From an uncultured Clostridium sp. (lineage in GTDB: Bacteria; Bacillota; Clostridia; Lachnospirales; Lachnospiraceae): DNA of 64,000 nt. This document shows positions 19,849-29,373 of this stretch, one piece after another. The notes under the pieces are model-generated. The model ran no database searches. It was not told where the DNA came from and saw only the letters and a program-made list of their open reading frames with translations. Location: NCBI GenBank assembly GCA_947644195.1, contig CANRZB010000008.1, positions 29,801 to 93,800 of the forward strand. The letters are read 5' to 3'. How positions within the stretch are numbered: position 1 is the stretch's first letter; every line of letters starts with the position of its first letter. The translations under genes were made by a program, and so were the position numbers.

Positions 19849-20733
19849 TCACATTTCCCGCTCATCGCCCAGATAAAACAACGCCACCGTCCCCGGTCCA
19901 GTATGGGAACCAATAACGGTACCAATGCTGTCCATGCTAATTCCCTGAATCTTTGGAAAAGTTTCCAGAATCAAATCTCGGACTTTTTCGGCATCTTCCC
20001 GGCAGTCTGAATAACTGATCGCCGCCTTTCCCGCATAATTTGTTCCCTGTTCGGCATGTTCCTCCATCCGTTTGACGATCTCACGGATCACTTTCTTTTT
20101 TGTACGAATTTTCGCACGGGGAATCAATTTTCCAACCGCATTTACATTCAGCAGAGGGCAAATTCCCAATGCCGTCCCTAAGATCGCGCTGGTTGGAGAA
20201 ATCCTGCCGCCCCTGACATAATTGGTAAGATCCGTTGAAAAAAACCAGGATTGCAGACGCATCTTATATTTCTCTGCCCAATGATAAACCTCATCCAGAC
20301 TTTTGTTCTGCTTTTTCTGCTCTGCCAGATACTCCATCAGCAGCCCATATCCTGCCGACGCACCCAACGAATCCACGACCCGCACTCTGCGCTCTGGATA
20401 TTTCTCCATCAATTCCTGCGCAGCGATATTGGCAGAATTAAATACCCCGGAAATACCGGAAGACAAGGATACATGCAGAATATCCTTCCCCGATTGCAAC
20501 ACCGGTTCCCAAAGCTCGATAAACTGCTCACTGTTTACCTGGGAAGTCTCCGGTTCTGCACCTTTCCTCATTTTGTCATAAAACTCAGAAAAAGAAACAC
20601 TCTGCCCCAGATCATCCACAAATTCTTCCTCTCCGATATGGTAATGAAAACACGCATAGATGATACCGTTTTCCTCAAAAAATTCCTTACTGCGGTCTGC
20701 AGTCGAACAACAACTCAATACATAATCTTCCAT
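19849..20733 (-). CDS. DegV family fatty-acid-binding protein
   Basis: VLSCCSTADRS..., HVSLSSGISGVFNSANIAAQELMEKYPERRVRVVDSLGAS, LTNYVRGGRISPTSAILGTALGICPLL. Confidence 0.92.
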   Translation of the reverse strand: MEDYVLSCCSTADRSKEFFEENGIIYACFHYHIGEEEFVDDLGQSVSFSEFYDKMRKGAEPETSQVNSEQFIELWEPVLQSGKDILHVSLSSGISGVFNSANIAAQELMEKYPERRVRVVDSLGASAGYGLLMEYLAEQKKQNKSLDEVYHWAEKYKMRLQSWFFSTDLTNYVRGGRISPTSAILGTALGICPLLNVNAVGKLIPRAKIRTKKKVIREIVKRMEEHAEQGTNYAGKAAISYSDCREDAEKVRDLILETFPKIQGISMDSIGTVIGSHTGPGTVALFYLGDEREM

Positions 20734-20767
20734 TTTGCTCTATCCTTTACTTAATGATTTCCCGGCG

Positions 20768-21904
20768 TCACTGGCCAATCGTAATGTTGGCGCCATCTTG
20801 TTTCGGTTTCCCCTTTGATTCCAAAGCACTGCCATAGATAAATTCCTGCATCTGATCCACACTTTTCGATAAAGGCTCCGGAAGAATGATGGACATTCCC
20901 CTGGCCCGGGTTATCTTATACGCTCCCTCCACCGGAACATTCAAGGTCGCGATCTTAGAATTCTGTTCCCGCACCTTTACCCCCATTGTAATATATTTGA
21001 CCAAATCATTTTTCTTGATATCCGTCGTCAGCATTGGCAAAATTTTAGGAATCATGGCAATCAGTTCAAGCGTTGATTTATCCTGTACTCTCTGAAACAA
21101 TGCCTGCATTACGGTTCGGTGCCGCAAGGTCCGGGCAAAATCTCCATATTCCCCATCCCGCATCACATAACGCACACGGGCAAAGCCCAACGCCTGGTTT
21201 CCGTTCATATGATTCTTTCCCACTGACAAGGTATGGTTCGAAGGATCGGAAATATAATTTGTACTGTTCAAATATCGGACCTCTTTCTCATCCAGAGTAA
21301 TGTCGATCCCACCCACGGCATCCACAATATCTTCAAAGGAATCAAAATTTACCAAAACATAACCATCCACCTCAATCCCGAAATTCTTCTTAACTGTCTT
21401 AATCAAACTCGCCATGCCACCGTTATGGTAGGCAGCGTTAATCTTATTGTCCGTATATCCCGGAATCTGTACATAGGAATCCCGCATGATAGACGTCAGC
21501 TTCAGTTCCTGATCCACACTGTTAATCGTTGCGATCATGATACTGTCAGTACGGCCTCTCCCCCCGCCAATGGCTTCTTCACCACACAGCAGGATATTAA
21601 CGACCTCCTTATCACTCTCCACCGCGGCTGCACTATCTAACTGAATACTGTTCGGGTCCAGTTCCTCCAGATTTCCGGTATTCTCATCCGTATCAAAATA
21701 TTCCTGGGCAGCAGGTGTTTCATCCTCTGCCTTCTGAATATTCATCTGATGATAAAAATAATCAAATAACGCATACGAGCCAACTGCCAGTACCAGTACA
21801 GCAGCCAGAACCCCCATTGCAATTTTCGCCGGAACCGGCAGTTTTTTTCGGACAGATTTATTCTTCTCCCCTACCGTTTGTTCTTCGTTCTGATTTTTCT
21901 TCAT
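20768..21904 (-). CDS. LytR-CpsA-Psr (LCP) family cell-wall glycopolymer transferase
   Basis: N-terminal TM; VNILLCGEEAIGGGRGRTDSIMIATINS...LTSIMRDSYVQIPGY LCP motifs. Confidence 0.9.
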   Translation of the reverse strand: MKKNQNEEQTVGEKNKSVRKKLPVPAKIAMGVLAAVLVLAVGSYALFDYFYHQMNIQKAEDETPAAQEYFDTDENTGNLEELDPNSIQLDSAAAVESDKEVVNILLCGEEAIGGGRGRTDSIMIATINSVDQELKLTSIMRDSYVQIPGYTDNKINAAYHNGGMASLIKTVKKNFGIEVDGYVLVNFDSFEDIVDAVGGIDITLDEKEVRYLNSTNYISDPSNHTLSVGKNHMNGNQALGFARVRYVMRDGEYGDFARTLRHRTVMQALFQRVQDKSTLELIAMIPKILPMLTTDIKKNDLVKYITMGVKVREQNSKIATLNVPVEGAYKITRARGMSIILPEPLSKSVDQMQEFIYGSALESKGKPKQDGANITIGQ

Positions 21905-21992
21905 ACCGTTTCCTTTCTATTCCAACACGCCAAACATAGTCCGTATTGGAATGTTGCGAGCGAACCCGCCTCTGTTCCTCAAACCACTGATC

Positions 21993-22041
21993 GAAAAGAC
22001 CTCTGCCGCAATGACCAGAAACTGTATCCAAGCAGAGGTCT
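21993..22041 (-). terminator. Rho-independent terminator of the PFL gene
   Basis: Perfect AGACCTCTGC / GCAGAGGTCT inverted repeat followed on - strand by TTTTC. Confidence 0.75.
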
Positions 22042-22048
22042 ATGTATT

Positions 22049-23413
22049 TTAGTTCTTAAAGCTGTGTATCGGAGCCGGGATACGGCCTCCACGGTTAATA
22101 AATGCACTGCAGTCAAACTGGTTGACCGGCATGACCGGAGCATATCCCAACAGTCCGCCGAATTCCACAGTATCTCCTACCTTTTTGCCAATGACCGGAA
22201 TCAGGCGCACTGCTGTCGTCTTCTGGTTAATCATGCCAATTGCCATCTCATCCGCAATAATCCCGGAAATAGTAGATGCCTTGGTATCACCCGGAATAGC
22301 AATCATATCCAATCCCACAGAGCAGACGCAAGTCATTGCCTCCAATTTTTCCAGGGTCAGGGCACCGTCTTCGACAGCATGGATCATTCCCTGGTCTTCA
22401 CTGACTGGAATAAAAGCGCCGCTTAACCCACCCACATAAGAGGAAGCCATGACACCACCTTTTTTCACCTGGTCATTGAGCAGAGCCAATGCTGCCGTTG
22501 TTCCGGGAGCACCGGCACGTTCCAATCCCATCTCCTCAAAGATATCGGCAATACTGTCCCCGATTGCCGGCGTCGGCGCCAGAGATAAATCAATGATACC
22601 AAAAGGAATCCCCAGGCGTTCGGATGCCTCTCTCGCCACCAGCTGGCCTACTCTGGTTATTTTAAACGCTGTCTTTTTCACTGTATTACACAGAGTCCCA
22701 AAGTCCGTGCCCCGAACCGGTTCCAATGCTTTCCGCATCACTCCCGGCCCACTGACTCCCACATTAATGATCTCATCGGCCTCTGTCACACCATGAAAAG
22801 CGCCTGCCATAAACGGATTGTCATCCGGTGCATTACAAAATACCACCAATTTGGCACATCCAATACTATCGTGTTCCTTGGTAGCCTGCGCAGTCTCTAA
22901 CAGAATATCTCCCATCAATTTCACGGCATCCATGTTCAATCCTGTCTTGGTAGACCCCAAATTTACGGAACTACAGACAAAATTAGTTGTTGACAGCGCC
23001 TGTGGAATCGAACGAATCAACAGTTCATCACTTTTGGTCATACCCTTAGACACCAATGCACTGTAACCACCTAGAAAATTGACACCTACCGCCTGTGCCG
23101 CACGGTCTAAGACCTGTGCGATCTGCACATAATCTTCCACGGAATGGCAGGCAGATGCACCCACCAGAGAAATCGGAGTTACAGAGATTCGTTTATTCAC
23201 AATCGGTATTCCAAACTCTTTTTCGATGGCCTGTCCGGTCGCCACCAAATCTTTGGCAGTTGTTGTAATACGGCGATAGATCTTTTCTTTCAGAGCTTCC
23301 AGGTCACTGTCGATACAATTTAACAGGCTGATGCCTAATGTAATAGTACGGACATCCAGGTTTTCCTTCTCTATCATTTCATTGGTCTCTAAGACCTCAT
23401 TAATGTTAATCAT
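22049..23413 (-). CDS. PFL family protein (UPF0210 / DUF711-like)
   Basis: [33 protein letters not shown]; paired with downstream-type ACT-domain gene, a common Firmicutes arrangement. Confidence 0.9.
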   Translation of the reverse strand: MININEVLETNEMIEKENLDVRTITLGISLLNCIDSDLEALKEKIYRRITTTAKDLVATGQAIEKEFGIPIVNKRISVTPISLVGASACHSVEDYVQIAQVLDRAAQAVGVNFLGGYSALVSKGMTKSDELLIRSIPQALSTTNFVCSSVNLGSTKTGLNMDAVKLMGDILLETAQATKEHDSIGCAKLVVFCNAPDDNPFMAGAFHGVTEADEIINVGVSGPGVMRKALEPVRGTDFGTLCNTVKKTAFKITRVGQLVAREASERLGIPFGIIDLSLAPTPAIGDSIADIFEEMGLERAGAPGTTAALALLNDQVKKGGVMASSYVGGLSGAFIPVSEDQGMIHAVEDGALTLEKLEAMTCVCSVGLDMIAIPGDTKASTISGIIADEMAIGMINQKTTAVRLIPVIGKKVGDTVEFGGLLGYAPVMPVNQFDCSAFINRGGRIPAPIHSFKN

Positions 23414-23451
23414 ATCATACTCATTTCCCTTCTATTTTATGCCACAGACCA

Positions 23452-23736
23452 CTAAATCCGATGCATCTCATTAAAGATTTCTTCCCTCTGCGCTTTAATG
23501 ATGCAGGCCAATTCTTCGCCAATCTGTTCCAGTTCATCGACGATGGTTCCAAATTCTTTCGAACAATCTGCCACATCCACAATCATCATCATATTAAAAA
23601 ATCCATCCACAATGGTCTGGGAGATATCCAATATATTTACCGCATTGCCAGCCAGATAGGTACACACCTTGGCAATGATACCGACACTATCTTTGCCGAC
23701 TACCGTAATTACTATTTTTTTCCTGTTTGTACTCAT
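23452..23736 (-). CDS. ACT domain-containing protein (UPF0237-like)
   Basis: KIVITVVGKDSVGIIAKVCTYLAGNAVNILDISQTIVDGFFNMMMIVD; start placed at 23736. Confidence 0.88.
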   Translation of the reverse strand: MSTNRKKIVITVVGKDSVGIIAKVCTYLAGNAVNILDISQTIVDGFFNMMMIVDVADCSKEFGTIVDELEQIGEELACIIKAQREEIFNEMHRI

Positions 23737-23826
23737 GTTGTGAGTCTCCTTTCCTACAAGTCGATGTTCCGACTGATATCTATCCCGCATCATGGCCTGC
23801 CTTTCCAAATACAGACCTCATGCTAT

Positions 23827-24621
23827 CTATACCGTAACTAATCTGGACGGCTGGTCTCTGTCAGCCACTTCCATCTCAAACGGCAGAATTTCTTTTCCCA
23901 GTTCCTCCCAAATCTGACACTTTACCGCCTGATACGCCAGTTCCGGATAGTTATTTTCTTTGGACAAATGTGCCAGAAAAACATGACGAAGTCCCTTCTC
24001 CATAAGCTGGCATAACAATCTCCCGGAATCTTCATTCGACAGATGGCCCCGTTCTCCCAGAATACGGCACTTCAAACGATAAGGATATGGCCCCGCTTCC
24101 AACATACTGATATCATGATTGGCTTCCAACAGCAGAACATCACACCCCTCCAGATACTGGACGATATACTCATCATAGTATCCCAGGTCCGTGGCAATCC
24201 CCGCCTTACAACCACCGGACTCTATTCTGTAACCTACCGGATCTGCTGCATCATGAGAGATATGGTAGGGAGTAATGTGCATTGAGCCCAGATCTACTGT
24301 CTGGTCCGGATAGATCTGAAATAACTGCTCCATCCGAATCACTCCCCTGGTGTCTTTTGCACGAATCCCGTCCAAAGTTCCCGCCGTAGCATAAATCGGT
24401 AAATCAAACTGGTTCGCCAACACCGGAATTCCCTGAATATGGTCAATATGCTCATGGGTTACAAAAATAGCATCCAGCTCTGCCGGATCCGCACCAATCT
24501 GCTTCATCCCATCGACAATCCGTTTCCGGCTAACTCCGGCATCCACCAAAATATGCTTTGTGCCATCCTCAATATACGTACAATTGCCACTGCTGCCACT
24601 GGCAATACTGCAAATTTTCAT
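23827..24621 (-). CDS. MBL-fold metallohydrolase, YycJ/WalJ-like
   Basis: MKICSIASGSSGNCTYIEDG...FVTHEHIDHIQG metallo-beta-lactamase motif. Confidence 0.88.
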   Translation of the reverse strand: MKICSIASGSSGNCTYIEDGTKHILVDAGVSRKRIVDGMKQIGADPAELDAIFVTHEHIDHIQGIPVLANQFDLPIYATAGTLDGIRAKDTRGVIRMEQLFQIYPDQTVDLGSMHITPYHISHDAADPVGYRIESGGCKAGIATDLGYYDEYIVQYLEGCDVLLLEANHDISMLEAGPYPYRLKCRILGERGHLSNEDSGRLLCQLMEKGLRHVFLAHLSKENNYPELAYQAVKCQIWEELGKEILPFEMEVADRDQPSRLVTV

Positions 24622-24657
24622 GATTCTCCTCATTTCTGCATGCATTCTATGCTTAAA

Positions 24658-27075
24658 TTAAATCCATTGTATGATCACGGAATCTCCGGCAGACAATGGT
24701 TCTGTAAAATTACATTCCACACCGTTTTTCTTGATCTCCAGGCGCTCTCCATGCGCAACTTCCGTATCAATCGGATAAAAGTCCAACACATCCACCATAA
24801 TATAAACCGGCTTTCCCTTAAGAATGACGGGATCTCCATTTACGGTAATAGCCATATCGGTTCCTCCGCCCAGCTGATTTCGTCCTATCCCGGAATCCAC
24901 CCCATCGGCAGACGGAATTTTTTGCTTCTCGCTGTCCATGTTTGCGGACACCATTTTCTCCGGCATATTCCCACGATCCGTATTTACGGACACTACTTCT
25001 CCCGACATATTCCCACGATCCATATTTCCTGATACTGCTTCCTCTGGCACACTCTCTCTGTCCCTATTTTGGGATACTATTTTCTCCGGCATACTCCCAT
25101 GATCCGTATTTCCTGATACTACTTCCTCCGGCACATTTTCGCTGTCCCTATTATCGGATACTATTTCCTCCGGTACGCTCTCTCTGTCCATATTTTCGGA
25201 CACCGTTACTGATCTATCCGTTTTTTCCGCTTGCCCAGGTATTCGCTCCATCTCTGCGGTATCCCATGTCGGCGATTCCTCATGGCGCAGCTTCGGATCT
25301 CCAATCACAAAATCAACGGAAAAATTCTCATATACCCTGGTATCTGCCGTTGCCGGAAGATGATTGACCTCCGCAATGCCCTCCACCGTGACGTCCATAT
25401 ATTCCAGCACCTGTTCCAAGGTATAATAATCCAGTACCTCGATTTCATCTCCATCTTGAATCTCATAATATTCCGACACCAGATTTCCACCAACGGTAAC
25501 CAAACGGGGCGAAGATACCGCCTTTCCATTGACATAATACACCAACGTAGACTTGTACTCTGGTATTTCGCCAATTTCCATGACCGCGCTTTTCCCCTTG
25601 GTAGAAGGAATAATTTCAATGACATCGCTGCGGTTAATTGCTGTATTCATCCCAGTCTCTTCCCCATTCAGGCGAATAACCGCTGCCTCTCCCGGCTCGC
25701 CCCGCAACATACGCTGTTCCCCGTTGACCGAATAGCGAATGGCATCGCCTTTCTGCGGAAACAAATCTTCATTGGGCAGCCCAATTTGCAACGCAGCATC
25801 CAAAACCGTCAGATTATTATTGTCATAAAGACGAATCCGTTCCTCATTGACATATACAAAAATGAAATTATTCCGCTGTTCATAATAATTCAGGCAGATA
25901 CCCACTGGCGTAACCAGAAGAGAATCTACCGTGACGTCTTCCTGCAAAAACGTCACATCGCCCAGCACTTCCATGCCACGCAGCGCTACTCGTTCTTTCG
26001 GCAAATCCAGAAACTCCGCCAAAGATTCAATAAATCCCCGGATCTTACCGCCACCGCCAACGACAAAGACGGCGCTAACCGTTTTATCTCCATTCAATTC
26101 TATGATTTTGTCTGCAATATTTCTGGCCACCGTCTGCACAGTCTCCCGAACCGCTCCTGCTACTTCCTCGGAAGGAATGGTCATCGGTAACCCCATAATA
26201 TCATGAAACTCTACTTCCTCCTGCACCGTACTGACACATTTTAACCGATCGGCTTCCTGAAAATCTACCAGATAGTGTTTCGCAATACACTCGGTAAACT
26301 TATCCCCCGCCGCCGGGATCATGCCATATGCAATAATACTTCCATCTCGCGTAATCGAGATATCCGAAGTACCTGCTCCTACATCCACCAGGGCGATATT
26401 CAACAGACGAAACCTCTCCGGTATCGCAACATTAATCGCTGCAATCGGCTCCAAGGTCAGATTAGAAACGGTCAAACCAGCACGTTCTACTGCCGCATAT
26501 AAACCGTCCACTACCTCATCCGGCAAAAAGGTGGCAATCAATTCTGTCCTGACCGAATTACATTTATGACCTTCCAGATTCGAAATCGGATAATCATTCT
26601 GATAATACTGCTTAACCGAATACCCGACACAGTAAAACCGGGTGTCCTCTCCCTCCTGCTCCCGCAGGCTGGTATGTGCCTTTTCCACCGCCAGCATATC
26701 CAGGGAATACACATGTTCACTCGTAACAACAGTCTCCGAGGAAAACGTTACCTCTGCTTCCTCCTCCACCGTCTTTAGAACACGTCCGGCAGCAGCAATA
26801 CATACATCCTGATAGGTACGTCCCGTCATCGCCTCAAGGCGTTCTTTTACTTTTACAATCGTTTCTGCTACCTTACCGATATCATGAATCTGTCCATCCA
26901 GCATCGCACGGGTTTCATGTGCGATGACCGCCTGGGCTGCCACAATAAACTTTTCTTCCCGATTTTTATATCCAACCGTCCCCACAATACTGCGGGTTCC
27001 AATATCCAGACCAAACACCAGATCCGAAGGTACTCCATTCATATTAATCTGATTCCCTGTATTGATTGTATCCAT
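24658..27075 (-). CDS. FtsA/PilM-like actin-fold ATPase with long C-terminal extension and tandem repeats
   Basis: VFGLDIGTRSIVGTVGYK phosphate-1 motif, VDVGAGTSDISITRDG, VFVVGGGGKIRGF; C-terminal ubiquitin/SLBB-like beta segments; start approximate. Confidence 0.78.
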   Translation of the reverse strand: MDTINTGNQINMNGVPSDLVFGLDIGTRSIVGTVGYKNREEKFIVAAQAVIAHETRAMLDGQIHDIGKVAETIVKVKERLEAMTGRTYQDVCIAAAGRVLKTVEEEAEVTFSSETVVTSEHVYSLDMLAVEKAHTSLREQEGEDTRFYCVGYSVKQYYQNDYPISNLEGHKCNSVRTELIATFLPDEVVDGLYAAVERAGLTVSNLTLEPIAAINVAIPERFRLLNIALVDVGAGTSDISITRDGSIIAYGMIPAAGDKFTECIAKHYLVDFQEADRLKCVSTVQEEVEFHDIMGLPMTIPSEEVAGAVRETVQTVARNIADKIIELNGDKTVSAVFVVGGGGKIRGFIESLAEFLDLPKERVALRGMEVLGDVTFLQEDVTVDSLLVTPVGICLNYYEQRNNFIFVYVNEERIRLYDNNNLTVLDAALQIGLPNEDLFPQKGDAIRYSVNGEQRMLRGEPGEAAVIRLNGEETGMNTAINRSDVIEIIPSTKGKSAVMEIGEIPEYKSTLVYYVNGKAVSSPRLVTVGGNLVSEYYEIQDGDEIEVLDYYTLEQVLEYMDVTVEGIAEVNHLPATADTRVYENFSVDFVIGDPKLRHEESPTWDTAEMERIPGQAEKTDRSVTVSENMDRESVPEEIVSDNRDSENVPEEVVSGNTDHGSMPEKIVSQNRDRESVPEEAVSGNMDRGNMSGEVVSVNTDRGNMPEKMVSANMDSEKQKIPSADGVDSGIGRNQLGGGTDMAITVNGDPVILKGKPVYIMVDVLDFYPIDTEVAHGERLEIKKNGVECNFTEPLSAGDSVIIQWI
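24934..25205 (-). repeat. 42-bp (14-aa) coding minisatellite, about 6 units, in the FtsA-like gene
   Basis: Protein repeat NMDRESVPEEIVSD/NRDSENVPEEVVSG/NTDHGSMPEKIVSQ/NRDRESVPEEAVSG/NMDRGNMSGEVVSV/NTDRGNMPEKMVSA. Confidence 0.9.
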
Positions 27076-27196
27076 CCGTTTTTGACAACCTCCCTCTTTA
27101 AAGACAAGCCCGAATGATCCGCCTACCATTGTATCATAAAGAACATGAGAAATCCACGAACTTCTTCCGACCACCGAAATTTGTATATAGGTTCGG

Positions 27197-27874
27197 TTAT
27201 TGCGCTTCGATCTGCCAGTCTATCGGCTCCACACCATGCGACTGCAAAAACTCGTTCGTCCTGCTAAAATGTTTACAGCCAAAAAATCCACGATATGCCG
27301 ACAACGGACTCGGATGTGGCGCCTTGAGAACTAGATGCTTAGGGTTGGTCAACATCCCGGCCTTGGACTGTGCCGGTTTTCCCCAGAGCAGATACACAAT
27401 CGGACGATCCTGGGCATTGACAGCCTGGATCACCGCATCCGTAAACTTTTCCCATCCTTTTCCCTGATGGGACCCCGCCTGGTGTGCTCGCACGGTCAAC
27501 ACTGTATTCAACAGCAATACCCCCTGATCTGCCCATTTTTTCAGATAGCCATGATTCGGAATCGAACATCCCAGATCATCCTGCAGCTCTTTATAAATAT
27601 TCTGCAAAGAGGGTGGAATCTCCTGTTGGTCCTGCGGAACAGAGAAAGATAGGCCGTGCGCCTGATGTACATTATGATAGGGATCCTGGCCCAGGATTAA
27701 CACCTTGACTTCTGACATTGGTGTAAAATGAAAGGCATTAAAGATATCATCTGACGGCGGATAGACCACTACCCTGCTGTATTCCTCTTTTACAAATTCA
27801 AATAATTCCCGGTAATACGGTTTCCCAAATTCCGGCCTGATCGCATCCAGCCAATCATTCGTAATCATTGCCAT
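27197..27874 (-). CDS. ung: Uracil-DNA glycosylase (family 1)
   Basis: VLILGQDPYHNVHQAHGLSFSV and APHPSPLSAYRGFFGCKHFSRTNEFL. Confidence 0.95.
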   Translation of the reverse strand: MAMITNDWLDAIRPEFGKPYYRELFEFVKEEYSRVVVYPPSDDIFNAFHFTPMSEVKVLILGQDPYHNVHQAHGLSFSVPQDQQEIPPSLQNIYKELQDDLGCSIPNHGYLKKWADQGVLLLNTVLTVRAHQAGSHQGKGWEKFTDAVIQAVNAQDRPIVYLLWGKPAQSKAGMLTNPKHLVLKAPHPSPLSAYRGFFGCKHFSRTNEFLQSHGVEPIDWQIEAQ

Positions 27875-27914
27875 TTTTGTTTTCCTCTCTTTCTGCCGTT
27901 TCCTCGTCCATTTT

Positions 27915-28685
27915 CTACTGACGTACACTAATGCCCTGACGCTGCAGATAATCCTTCACATCAGATATTTCCAATTCTTTGTAGTGAAATAACGACGCTG
28001 CCAGAACAGCATCTGCATGTCCTATCGTAAATGCATCCGCAAAATGCTCAAGTTTGCCGGCTCCCCCCGACGCGATAACGGGAATGGATACCTGATCCGA
28101 AATCGTCTTCGTAAGCTCCAGGTCATACCCATCCTTGGTCCCGTCGCAATCCATACTAGTCAGCAAAATTTCACCTGCTCCAAGGCGGTCGGCACGAATC
28201 GCCCATTCCACAGCATCTATTCCCATATCTACCCTACCGCCGTTTTTATAGATATTCCAACCACCGTCCGGCCTGCGCTTGGCATCAATGGCCACCACCA
28301 CACACTGGCTGCCAAATTTCATGGCGGCTTCCGAGATCAGGTTAGGATTCTGAATCGCCGCAGAATTTACAGATACTTTGTCGGCTCCCTCCCGGAGCAC
28401 CGCTCGAAAATCATCAATCGTCCGAATCCCACCGCCTACGGTAAATGGGATAAATACTGTCTCAGCCACCCGGCGCACCATATCCAACTTCGTCGCCCTC
28501 GCATCGGAAGACGCTGTAATATCCAGAAAAACCAGTTCGTCAGCTCCTGCCTTTCCATAAGCAGCGCCAACCGTAACCGGATCCCCCGCATCCTTGAGAT
28601 CCACAAAATTGACCCCTTTTACCACCCGTCCATTATTCACATCCAGACAGGGAATAATTCTCTTTGTAAACATCTTCTCCTCCAT
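27915..28685 (-). CDS. hisF: Imidazole glycerol phosphate synthase subunit HisF
   Basis: [30 protein letters not shown]. Confidence 0.97.
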   Translation of the reverse strand: MEEKMFTKRIIPCLDVNNGRVVKGVNFVDLKDAGDPVTVGAAYGKAGADELVFLDITASSDARATKLDMVRRVAETVFIPFTVGGGIRTIDDFRAVLREGADKVSVNSAAIQNPNLISEAAMKFGSQCVVVAIDAKRRPDGGWNIYKNGGRVDMGIDAVEWAIRADRLGAGEILLTSMDCDGTKDGYDLELTKTISDQVSIPVIASGGAGKLEHFADAFTIGHADAVLAASLFHYKELEISDVKDYLQRQGISVRQ

Positions 28686-29291
28686 CTATATCCTGCAAAA
28701 ATTACGTAGTATCTGTAATCCAATGTCTCCGCTTTTTTCTGGGTGGAACTGACAGGCAAACGTGTTGCCCCGTTCGACCGCTGCATGGATTCTGACAATA
28801 TATTCCGTAGCAGCGGCCACATCCGTTTCTTCTGCCGCCTGCAGATAATACGAATGAACAAAGTATACATAAGCATCCTGCGGAATCCCCTGAAATAAGC
28901 GCGCATCCTCCCGGATCTGTAAGGAATTCCAGCCCATGTGAGGAATCTTATAACCGGATTTTGGGGGAATCGCCGTTATTTTCCCGGGAAGCAGGCCAAG
29001 CCCCGTAACTCCCGGCGCCTCGTCACTGTATTCAAACATCAATTGCAGCCCCAGACAGATCCCCAGAAATGGAATTTGGCGGTCATGCACTTCCTGAATC
29101 ACCGTTTCCAATCCATAGCCTCTCAGTTTTGCCATCGCATCGCCAAAGGCCCCTACTCCTGGCAAAATCACGCGGTCCGCGCTCAGGATCTTCTGTGGAT
29201 CTCTGGTAATTTCCGCATCCTCGCCTAGATGCAGCAATGCGTTTTCTACACTTTTTAAATTTCCCGCATCATAATCAATGATTGCAACCAT
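28686..29291 (-). CDS. hisH: Imidazole glycerol phosphate synthase glutamine amidotransferase subunit HisH
   Basis: MVAIIDYDAGNLKSVENAL...FLGICLGLQLMFE; start trimmed to 29291. Confidence 0.95.
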   Translation of the reverse strand: MVAIIDYDAGNLKSVENALLHLGEDAEITRDPQKILSADRVILPGVGAFGDAMAKLRGYGLETVIQEVHDRQIPFLGICLGLQLMFEYSDEAPGVTGLGLLPGKITAIPPKSGYKIPHMGWNSLQIREDARLFQGIPQDAYVYFVHSYYLQAAEETDVAAATEYIVRIHAAVERGNTFACQFHPEKSGDIGLQILRNFCRI

Positions 29292-29321
29292 ATATGTCCC
29301 CTTTCCTCCATAGGAATTCCT

Positions 29322-29359
29322 CAAAGAAATAGCCCTCCGATGACCCACCGGTGGGCTAT
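29322..29359 (-). terminator. Probable terminator between the 29374-31320 gene and hisH
   Basis: - strand ATAGCCCACC...GGAGGGCTAT then TTTCTTT. Confidence 0.6.
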
Positions 29360-29373
29360 GTATCCATTCAAAA

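Noticed and set aside
24942-26190. + strand ORFs (141 aa PAYSHDPY repeats and 319 aa)
   Set aside because: Antisense to the FtsA-like gene; the repeat pattern is produced by the 42-bp minisatellite
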